Of a stretch of DNA of 64,000 bases, positions 24,787 through 35,600 are shown piece after piece; positions within the stretch are counted from its first letter, which is position 1, and every line of letters starts with the position of its first letter. The DNA lies in assembly GCF_000003815.2 (NCBI RefSeq), contig NC_049983.1, positions 11,163,870-11,227,869 on the forward strand. Direction: 5' to 3'. The notes below the pieces were generated by a model. That model did no database searches. It was not told the DNA's origin and was given only the letters and a program-made list of their open reading frames with translations. Both the position numbers and the translations under genes were made by a program. The DNA comes from Branchiostoma floridae (taxonomy: Eukaryota > Chordata > Leptocardii > Amphioxiformes > Branchiostomatidae).

Positions 24787-24950
24787 TTACCTTTATCAGA
24801 GGAGTACTAGTAACCTATATCCATTGTTATTAAGAACAGGGTATCTAGGGTTTCCAACTGCAAGTTTGAAAAAGTAAACCATTCTCCATTAACTTGATAT
24901 CCCTAAACACCAATTCCAATGGATATAGGTTACCTCATGGATAAAGGTGA
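24787..24950. repeat. Foldback MITE; related half-copy at 55380-55450
   Basis: GTAACCTATATCCATTG at 24810-24826 and its exact complement at 24917-24933 lie inside a broader imperfect inverted repeat bounded by TTTATC and GATAAA. A related right half (GATATCCCTAAATACCC, then GATATAGGTTACCCAGCGGA) occurs near 55385 in HDHD5. Confidence 0.65.
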
Positions 24951-25024
24951 TCTACATGTACTTCAAGAAATACCCATGTAATGCAAAGGTCCAATACTAA
25001 TACAAATGTACAAATATGGGTTTA

Positions 25025-25605
25025 CGAGGGGCGTTCAATAAGTAATGCCCCTGACCCATTTCCCATAGTAGGAGATTAATGAAACTTGGCACAGTTATTA
25101 GTCTTTCTCTTCATGGGAACCACCCAGAGTTATGCATTTCTCCCATCGTTTGATGCAGCTCTGGACACCGTTTTTGTAGAACACCCCAGGTTGGTCCTCC
25201 AACAGATGCCTGATCAATGGCAGAAGAGGGACGACCAGGTCTTGGAGCTGTTTCCACAGACTTTCGGCCATGTTTGAATTCAGGATGCCAGCGTTTTACA
25301 AGGTCATATGATGGGGCATCATCACCATAAGTTTCTGTCATTTCATCAAAAGTCTCCTTTGGTGTGCGTCCTTTCAAATACAAAAACCGGATCACTGTTC
25401 GACACTCAATTGGCTCTTTTTCACACCTGGTCCATTTCACACCTGACTCAGTTCAAACACCAGTAAATCAGAAACCACAATTAGTTCAGAATTGTTTTTT
25501 GCAACATTAGCTATAGAGATATGAATCATCATTACACATGCAAAATTTCATCTAGATTTGACAACTGGAAGTGGGTCAGGGGCAATACTTATAGAACGCC
25601 CCTCG
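25025..25605 (-). mobile_element. Internally deleted mariner-family transposon
   Basis: Inverted ends begin CGAGGGGCGTTCAATAAGTA on the left. On the right the complement reads CGAGGGGCGTTCTATAAGTA, and similarity extends about 40 bases. TA target duplications flank both sides (25023-25024 and 25606-25607). The minus strand encodes a 109-residue frame. It has the mariner N-terminal helix-turn-helix (RTVIRFLYLKGRTPKETF, then PSYDLVKRWHPEF and RPGRPSSAID), then runs directly into a C-terminal-like tail. The DDD catalytic core is absent, so it cannot move itself. Confidence 0.85.
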
Positions 25606-26368
25606 TAGATACTAAATGTGTCAGTCACACCAGTTGTTGAAGTTTACAACTTTGTGTTATTTTAGTGTTTCATCTGTTGATCCAATTATATACAAAAGCA
25701 TTTGATGCAATTGTCTTCTCTAGTGGAGGCTACTATGTCACTACTGGTAACTGCATGGGCTTGTGTAACTGTCATAGTATTTGTCTTGTTAGAGGAGGAA
25801 AATTTGTGCAGTTGTTTGCAATATTTTAGAAATTAATTTTATACCTGAACAAAGCCTTATCTGGCTGCAATGTGCAATGAACTAAATCAATATTAGTATA
25901 ATAATTGTAAATTTTATGTTTTGCTTTGCATTCTTAAGTGTTGTCATTTGTAGCTTTCTCAAGTGTTGTAAGATTTTATAGCAAAGTTTGAAGTAGCTTG
26001 GCTTTGTACTGTAGTGTATGTGTTTGAAAAATGCTGTTACTTATATGTGTACGATATCAACATGTAACTTAAAATTCAAAATCTATGAAATATGTATCCA
26101 AAGTAAAATTTTAAGAGTTAATGTTATAGGCAAATTGTTTATTTTAGAAGTAATTCTTCTGACTGAATAACTATAATACTTCCAGAATTCCAGTGATTTT
26201 TCTAAAGTCCTTTTGTCTGAGAATTCTACTAATGTGACAGTTTTGTGGTAGCTCTTCCAATAGTTTTTATTGATATCACTTTTCTATTTTTTTGTTAACG
26301 TACATCGTTGTTGTAAAAAATCTGCAAGTTCTTGTACTTCAGTGATCTTTATTTTCATATAGATCATA

Positions 26369-26370
<2 letters not shown>

Positions 26371-26412
<42 letters not shown>
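26371..26412. repeat. (AT)n microsatellite
   Basis: Twenty-one uninterrupted AT units, between the two opposing poly(A) signals of the convergent gene pair. Confidence 0.95.
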
Positions 26413-26415
<3 letters not shown>

Positions 26416-26610
26416 GAAAATACAGAAAGAAGTTTGTATGTAGAGATATATTGTAATGAAGAAAGAAAATAAAGTGTACAAATTAATCAACAATGCTAAC
26501 ATTATTGTATCAATCTTACACATCCAACCACAAACACAAGACCAGACCCTGGACATTCACAGTGTCTTTGAAAATGATCAGCGTTTCTAGTTGCATAGTA
26601 GGAATATCAC

Positions 26611-29600
26611 TTAGTCACTTAGGAATTTCCTCTTCTTGGCTGTGTTCATGTAAGGCCGTAGTTGCCACTCTGTGTCGGCGGCTGCTACCTGGTCTAGTGT
26701 ACCCAGCTTGATGGAGTACACTGGTGGGAGGGAATAGAACAAAATTTACAAAAGTTTCAAAAAGTTGTAATACAACTTTTTCTTTTAGTGTACTAGACCT
26801 TCAAATATTTTCCTTCATTCAAATCTACATTGTGCATTTTCAAAATGTTTCATTAAAAACCCTTTACACCTTTATACACCAACTACACGTACTTCTTACA
26901 TATAATAACTATGCCACGTTCTAAAACAGAGCAGAATACAAAATGTTCAACACAGTTTATTCAAACTGCTATGAAAAGTCTCAGAAAATGTTATGTTATA
27001 CCAGCATCATGCTATGTGACCACAGCAAGAATAGCCTCTGATGAGGCTAATTGTGGATCAGAATAAACTCAAACTCATCAATACTTACATCTCATTTCAA
27101 ATCTTGGTCCTACTTCTTGCAGCTCAATGTTCCTGTGGTCTGTCTTCTTGTATGTATGATGTCTGGGTTGCAGAGGGTGGAAGTCAGAAATATGTAGGAA
27201 CATATAATGCTACATGTATGTCATAATGATTACGAAAGTCAAAGATACACTGTAGTTCAGTTCTTGGGTTTACATACTAGAATGTCTTAAGGAATGCAAT
27301 GTCTCCTTTAAGATTTCTGACTCACCTGAAGGAGATGAAGTCGTCCTGGTTAGCAAAGGTCATGACCCTGCGACTGTCCTCCTTGGGTACTGGGAACAAG
27401 TACTTCAGGATGCTCTTCACCTACAAAGGAAAGATGAATTCCTGCATCAGATATTTGTCCACAATCGTTATCTCAGAGAGAAAAGTATCATCATTATCTC
27501 AATAGCATAATGTCAAAAAAAATCTGGCAGTCTGACTCTCGTGAGTATGACCATCACTTGATAATTTCATCAAGTGACATAAATAGTACTGCTTACACTC
27601 ATGTACTCTAGCTACCCTGGAAACCAGACTTATAGCCAGCACCAGCAAAGAATCTGTTCGGCAGCCAAAGTAGATCTGCCTGAGGACCTTGAGATAAGCA
27701 CTCGGGGTATTTGTCATGCAGGGAGAGTTTGCCAGCCTGGGGGACACCAGACAGCAAACTCTCCCTGCATGACAAATACCTAAAGTGCTTGTTTTGGGCC
27801 CTCAGGAAGACCTGCCTTGGCTGCTGAACAGATTCTCTGCCAGCCCTGGCAGAGAATCTGTCTGGTTTCTAGGGTAAAAGAAAATGGATTCAGAGAAAAA
27901 GTCTGGCTTCTAGGGTAGGCTCTAGACAACTCAAATTTTCTTTACTCACATACTTCACATTTTCCCAATTCCCACTGACAGAAAAATTTGAAGTAGCCTT
28001 TTTGTTATCATGACACCTTTCTGATACTGTTCAATTTTTCAAATAGGCTGACATTTAGGCTTTGATATTTCTATATCCTTACCAATACCTTTACCCATCA
28101 ATAATTGTCCATAAAAATTGAGGGAATTGTCTTTTCTGTCAAACACAGCAAAGTTTGAATTCTGTCAAAGAGTGATTGAAGGTCTCCTTAGGTAAAAATG
28201 GACCATAAGCACTCACCCTTTCCCCCAGTTTGGATGAGAAGTTGTTGAAGATGAGGTGGGGGTACTGTTCTGACATGGTGCCGATGTTGGGGATGTCGTG
28301 TCTCATAACGGTGTTCATCAGGGTGAAGTATGCCGTGGGTCCATATGGCAAGTGAGAGATGATTATCCCATCTGTTAAAAAACATATAAATCCATGTAAA
28401 AACACAGTTATAAGTTACTGTAAATGTATTTAAGTTTGCGGGGATTTAATTTCGCGGTAGCAGGAAAAAGGACTTTTCGCGGTGGTTTTAATTTCGCGGT
28501 AACACCATACACTGCAGGCTAATACCATAATAGAAAAATGTTCGCGCGAACATTAATCCACCGCGAACATTTCTGCATTTACAGTATACAGGGGTAGGGT
28601 CATGAATGTACAAAAGGATCAGGGCTGTCTCTTTTTTTACGTCCCACTCATGGTTTTGAAGCGCATGTTAGTTTCCGTTACTGAATCTGTCAGTTTAAGC
28701 TAACGAAAATACATTTTCATCAATATCATGTCATGAAGCTAAGATTTTTGGGATGGATGAAGTGATCTTTTTTTCATTCCCTGGGAGCCACCCCTGAATC
28801 CTTAAAGCTATGCTGTAGTGCAGAAACTATCTAATAATTTCCCAAGAAAACATTCTATTTATCTAGCAAAGGATCTTTTGGAATCATCAAGAGTCAATGA
28901 TGTGCTCTAAAACTGTTCTAAGCATGAGCAGGTCTATGACCATCTATCACTTCAAAACAGTACAAATGGCACAAAATCATGTTGATGCATACATCATAAT
29001 ATCAGCCCAGTGGATGATTCCATAGTCCCTTCTGTATCAGATTTGTGAAAATATGTTTACAATATACAGTAATGTCATCAAGCCTTTGATTTCCTTTTAT
29101 CAAAAACATAACCACACCTTCAGCCATATATATTCAGATAGAACAGAAAGAAAAGTAAGTATGGTGCAAGTTGTTAATCCCTTACCTGGCTCTCCCCTGT
29201 GCTCTGTGAGGATGATAAAGTCAGTGACATCATTAGCCCTGCAGGCCTCCACTAGCTGCTCTAGCTCATAATGACCTCTGTTTAACCTCTGGGCATTGGG
29301 GAACACTAGTCTCATTTCCTGCAGGGAGAAAAAGTGACAACAGATTTTAGAAAAAGTAGAAAAGACTGTCATTTGAAATGATTCAAGGACAATGACAACA
29401 GTTCTAACAACTCTGTCAAATATATTTTAATCCAATGGCAATTTCTTTCTCATGTAGCATAAATAAGTATGAATACATAAGTCTACTGGAGTACTGGTTA
29501 GCTTTTATTGTGCCAGATGTGGCTCCAATTCTACAAGTCTGTGTTGGTCAACAATAGTTAACACATAAATTTCATCATGCATTCATAACTACATTTGTAT

Positions 29601-32600
29601 TCATCTTAGACCTTCATAGTAAGTGAATGAGTTAGTGAGAGCAAGCTTAAGTATGAGAAAGACAAGTTTGTGACAGAGTGAGTAGTAAGAGTATGAGAAA
29701 GTGGATGAGTGAATGAGAGATTGAGTGAGAGATTGGGTGAGTGAGTGGGTGGGTTGTTGGGTGAGTGAGTGAGTGAGTGAGTGAGTGAGTGAGTGAGTGA
29801 GTGAGTGAGTGAGTGAGTGAGTGAGTGAGTGAGTGAGTGAGTGAGTGAGTGAGTGAGTGAGTGAGAGCGAGCGAGCGAGCGAGCAATTGAGCATGAGATG
29901 TCGACCTTTCTTGACCATGAGTACCACTTTGCATTGTTGTTACTGACCTTTGCAAATTGTTTGAGCCTGGAGCTGGGATCCCTGGAGGTGGTTAACATGA
30001 CTTTGGGATCCTCCACACCTGCCCACCTGTACTCATCATCCATGTGGTCCTGTTCAGCTGGGGAGGCAGGTGCAGCAGGTGTCGGTTACAACTTCAACAT
30101 ATTTGACTATGTGTACTGACATGGGTGTTGTTCATACTCCATAGACTAAGACTAGTAAGAGTAAATGTATACCTAAACAAGTGTTAAGCACACAAGTTGC
30201 ATCACAATAGAATGTTCATAAAGATGCAACTTATTCTACTTCATCATAACATTGAGCTGACATCAGGTATCTAGCATTACATGTTTCTTAAAATCATAAA
30301 AAGCGTAATTTCACAACTTAAACCTGTACCTTCTGCTCCCAGGTCATCATACTGAAGGGCTTTCTCCAGTTCCTTCACATCCTTCCTCAGCTCTGTAGGG
30401 ATGGGCTTGTTCTCTGTTTCATGGATGAAAGAAAACAATATACATTTTGTACTTTGTTCCTTTGCTACTGACAAAGGCTGAAACCCTACAAAGAGGCTAA
30501 TAACATATACAGTCAAACCTGTCTATAGCGGCCACTCAAGGGACTGGTCAAAATTGGCCACTATAGAGAGGTGGCCACTATAGAGAATATGCTAATTAAT
30601 TGACCACAAGCAATAAGTTACACATGGTTTTAGTACCCACTGATCTTTATTCACATAATACAGTACTGTACATGTACTGCAATGATTTTTACACTATATG
30701 TATTAATCATCTGGTGTATTAAGAAAACAAAAGCTATAAAAAGTTTTAAATGTTCTACAGTTGATATTGTCTGGAGAGACCGGTATCGTCATATTTCTTT
30801 GATCTTTCGTCTTGTATCCTTTGATACTTCGCCGTCCGTGTGTTCCCGCTCGCGTTCACACGTCAGATTCGCCCATTATGCTAATGTGGTACTCACAAGA
30901 AAAGTCTCGTCATTTTAGACTTATCTCTTAATAAATGTAAGAATAAAATCCACCATAGTCTGAAGTTCATATCATTTTGTCTTTGTAACAATTTATTTAG
31001 AAATTTTTGTGATGTAAATTAACCTAAGCGATAGTGTATTAGAACGTAACTTTAACACAATTTACCTCCGTAATATTGGTGTCGTCTATTGACCTTACAT
31101 GACCTCGTTTGTCAGCGGGTATGGGTAGCGCCAGTTTACGAAGTTTTGTTTCGAAAATAAATCAAAGAGGTTTTAAATCCGGCGTAGGGTGACGATACGG
31201 CCGCTGTATATATATGGCCGAACGCGTGCCGAAACATAGATCAGGGGTCCGCGTGGCCGTAATCGGCAGTGTTTTTGTACCTGCGGGACCGGAAATCGTG
31301 TGGCCGTGGCCGCGTTGGGCAGGTGGCCGCTAAGCCTATTTCTTAATCATTACAAATCCAAGGGACCGACAAAAAGTGGCCACTATGGGCAGGTGGCCGC
31401 TATGCAAAGGTGGCCGCTAATACAGGTTTGACTGTATCTGACACGTTTGTGAAGGTTAGACATCCAGGAATCGTTACAATTGAAGACGAATAAATCTTTA
31501 CTTCTGGATACTTTATTTTTATACAGACGTTTCGGAAGGCGTCCGCCTTCCTTCCTCAGTGAAAAGAAATTAACTAATTAATTAATTAATTAATTGACCT
31601 ACGCATATATTCCCACTGCTGTTAACAGCTTCCTTGCATAGCGCAGTGGATACTAGCAAATCGGAGTTAGTAATCACTACTGGTACTAACCGTCAAGCGC
31701 TCTCTTGAGCCGCTGTTTCCTCTCCTGTATTGTTTTCTCCTTATCTTCGATGGACTTCCTGTACAGGTACTCACGGCGTAGGCGGGCCTGGCGGCGTAAC
31801 TGTAACAAGAGAATAGTCACAATTACCAACATTTTAGATACAACCTCAAGAAACACATTGCTAGTACATGTACAAGTACAACTAAGTATAATAGCCTGAG
31901 TCTCTTCTCTCCTCTTCGCAATTACGAACCTATATTACGACTGGATACCAGGCTACAAGTATAACGTTAATTAATACAAGTAACGTTACTCTATAATCTA
32001 TTAGTAATTTTAATAATTGCCTTGATTATTAAAATTATAAAAATTTGATCTACTGTTGCAATCAGAGGACTAGGACAGGACATGTATGGGCTTCAGGTTT
32101 TCTTAGTTCGAAGGTAATAGCTTCCCAAAATTATATAACGTTACCATCCGTTACCATGATATCTTCCGAGTTCTTGGTATATCCAGTACTAGAAGTAGAC
32201 ACAGTGCACGGGGAGGTGGGGTTTACCCAAGCAAAATGTCGGAAAAACATCGGCGCGTGCATGTGGGAATATGATGGTTTTTCGTCGGAATTTACGGTGA
32301 TCTGTCTTGCCCTTTGGATTTTCGTAGGAAAACCGTATTCCAATGTCGATTTTCCAATGATATAACGGCACTTATCCGATGGACTTTTAACTTCCGACAT
32401 TAATCTGATGGCCTTCCGACGACAGTTAATGGTTTCATGTCGGTTTTTTTTCCTACAGAGTTCCGATGCAGGTCACCTAGACAACAAGTTAACAAACGTG
32501 GCAGATGGGATTTCCCCGCTTGGATGTGGCCATGGCAACGCCACTGAGTGATGAATAGCTTCTTTATTGGTTACCATGGCTACTGAATGATTGACATCCG

Positions 32601-35600
32601 TGATCGTCGCGATTTGTTTTGTTTTCTCAGCTGTGGCGTTAAGAATATGAATAATTAAAGAAAAAAGGCAACTTCAGACGATCACTTTGAACCCATTTTT
32701 TTATGTTTTCCCGAAGGGCAAAACACATTGGTTTGACCAAGGAGTTTGTTTTGACTCCACTTTTGTTGGGGTAGACAAACAAAACAAAGCTGGACAGCTC
32801 CCCAAAAGGTATATAGGGTAGGTCCGAAGGCTTCCCCTAGCAGAATGGCGATCCAGGCGACCAAGCCAAGATAGAGCAAACATCACGCTTCAGATATAAC
32901 TTCATCAGCGTGAATGACTGCTAACACTATGCGCTACATGAAGTGATGTGGAACATATAATTCATGCAGCGAGTTGTCTATGCTCGCATACTTTAGAATG
33001 TGGTTTATAAAATGGCCACATTATGTATTTTTCACAAAACTGTTCATAAAAAAACTGATTTAAGTGATTTTGCCAAGAACAATCGCGTATATTTCATGGT
33101 GCGTCAAACCCATTCACAAAACATGTTTATTATTAGAGGAATTCAATAAATAAAAACATTTAATAAATTATGTTAATGAGGTCCTGAAAACTCAAGGATG
33201 TACACACCACTCGTGTACTAAGTTGTCTACGCTTGCATACTTTGAATGTGGTTCTTAGAATAGCCATATATCATAACCTTTTCACAAAACTGTACAAAAA
33301 GAATCTGATTTAAGTGATTTTGACAAGAACAATTGCGTATATTTCATCGTGCGCCAAACCTGTTCACAAACCATGTTTATTATCAGAGCAATTCAATGAA
33401 TACAAACCTTTTGATAAATTATGTTAATGAGGTCCAGTTAATGAGCATTTTCTATTGCTGAGCCGTCAACCCAGTTGCTTATCATAGATAGATGGACCAA
33501 AAAATGAATACCACACTTTCTTGATTAAAGCACCTTTGTTTGGGAAATAAAAATGTTTTCTGACTGATCTGTTATGGACCTCCTACCTTCAACTACTATT
33601 GTACTATGTACATGTGCAACATATCTCTTGCGTATGCGGAAACCTTCTGGCGTCTTTCATACAATTTTTGCAGATGATTGCGGGACGTCCAGAATTTTTT
33701 TTTTAACGTTACGTGTTCTAATTCTGCGGAAGATTGCAGGACGTATTGCGGAAGATGCAAAACGTCGGCAGAAACTTGAAGCGCATTTCATGGCCGTTAC
33801 CGATGACACATCTTTTATAAAATCGTTATGTCATCCACTTGCGTAAAAATATCTTCATGGCTTTCATGGACCCATTTCGACACACAGTATTTTTAAACTA
33901 CGGTGATTCAGAAAAAATACTACCAATTATCGGACAGTGGTTATCTTTTTTTTTATTTACTTAGGATTCACCTGGGTAGATGGGGGGGGGGGGGGGGGAA
34001 GGAGGCCATATGACCGAAGGAGGCCATATATATATATAGGATTCACCGCAAAGGCTCATGGAGCCACTCAAACGTTTTGGGTTATAATACTGTATTGTGA
34101 AAGATGTCTGTTAACCCTTGACTTAATCAATCAAACAATCAAAAATGGTTTATTAGTAAAACAAAGTACTGGCAGCCAGGGGCTGAATTGTGACTTGTTG
34201 TACATTAAAATCTCTGCTTACTTAATATAATTAACATACACAATCAATTTCTAGCACGTGATTGCACTTTAAAACAAATGATCTCGGAGAGAATTGCTGT
34301 TTAAGTGGATAGTTCATTTAACATGAAGAAAAGCATACATAGTTTACAGTTCATAAACATTGTCATTTTTTCTCGTTGAGAAGCCTTAGCATTGATGGTA
34401 CAGGACTGTTGCGGAATCTTGTAGTGCGGAAGGTAGGTACGGTCAGTGTTTGTGAATTCCGCAGGTTACGGCCATGCGTCTGACCACGGGTTTGCGGTAA
34501 CAGGTGTGCAGTTCTTTCTGACTTCTGCATACTGGATGCAAACCTTCGGCAGAGGTTGGTTATTCTTTCCTCCAGTGTTTCAAATCCGCACTATTGCAGG
34601 GCTGATGAGTAGTCAGTGTAGTTACGCCCGAGGATTGTTCGGCAGGCGCGTCTCTGTACAAGTTCCAAGGTTGCGGTCTGTTTGCTTGTAAGACTGTTGT
34701 GGTACACTGGTGCACAATATTCCAGAATAGGCCTGATAAATCCACAGTACACCGGTACCAAGTCAGCCACCGGTAGTCCGAACGTCTTAAACAGTTTCAG
34801 ATTGTACCCATGGGGAAGCAAGTCCGAGGAAGCTTATTCCATAGCGATGTCAGGTTGATCCGTCTTCTACTCGTATGGTCTGGCCAATGCTTGACTTTGT
34901 CTTTTTTATCAAGTGATAATATCCAGTCTATTATCTTGTTAATAACTATAGTCTGTGTGGACTGTCTTTGGCTGAGTTCATGATAACTTTCGAAACGTGT
35001 TAGTTCCTAGATTAGTGTTAGTATTAGAGAGTTAGTGTTAAAGTGACAAAACAAACTTTTTAGAAAAACAGTGAAACATTAATAAATCAACAGGAAATCA
35101 AAGTCAACAGGAACAAGACGGATAAATCAATAGATAATATAAGATAAATCGGTTCTTCCGTGACAGCACATCTCCATCCTCAAACTTTGACGGTATTGAC
35201 AAACCTGAAGAATGGGAATACACGACATTAGTCATGATCAACATAATGCACTGGTCAACTAGCCACCGAAAGTGACAGTGGTTTCAAAAAGTGGGCATCC
35301 TAAAAAAATTGTTAAATTACCCTAGTTAAAAAATGTAACATAAAAGGAAATATGTAATCAACAAAACAGTATCAACTCTGTAGCTCGTTTATTCATATCG
35401 AGATATTCTTACATCGTTCGTGTTGCCGAAACCCATCTCTACANNNNNNNNNNNNNNNNNNNNNNNNNNNNNNNNNNNNNNNNNNNNNNNNNNNNNNNNN
35501 NNNNNNNNNNNNNNNNNNNNNNNNNNNNNNNNNNNNNNNNNNNNNNNNNNNNNNNNNNNNNNNNNNNNNNNNNNNNNNNNNNNNGTCACAGGAACAAGAC

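Larger units (their letters stand above)
24685..26610. other. Convergent 3' regions of CCDC78-like gene and IMP4
   Basis: Non-coding sequence between the CCDC78-like stop (24684) and the IMP4 stop (26611, minus). It holds a foldback (24787-24950), a dead mariner (25025-25605), an (AT)n run and opposing poly(A) signals (AATAAA plus at 26468-26473; TTTATT at 26266-26271 for the minus strand). If both signals are used, the mRNAs overlap by about 200 nt. Confidence 0.6.

Noticed and set aside
29601-30043. Long minus-strand frames of repeated Thr-His-Ser-Leu
   Set aside because: They are translations of the (GTGA)n microsatellite and run across real IMP4 exon-intron borders; not a protein.
31575-31600. 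ATTAATTAATTAATT run as a homeobox-type regulatory cluster
   Set aside because: It is a short simple repeat beside transposon debris, with no sign of conservation that I can judge.
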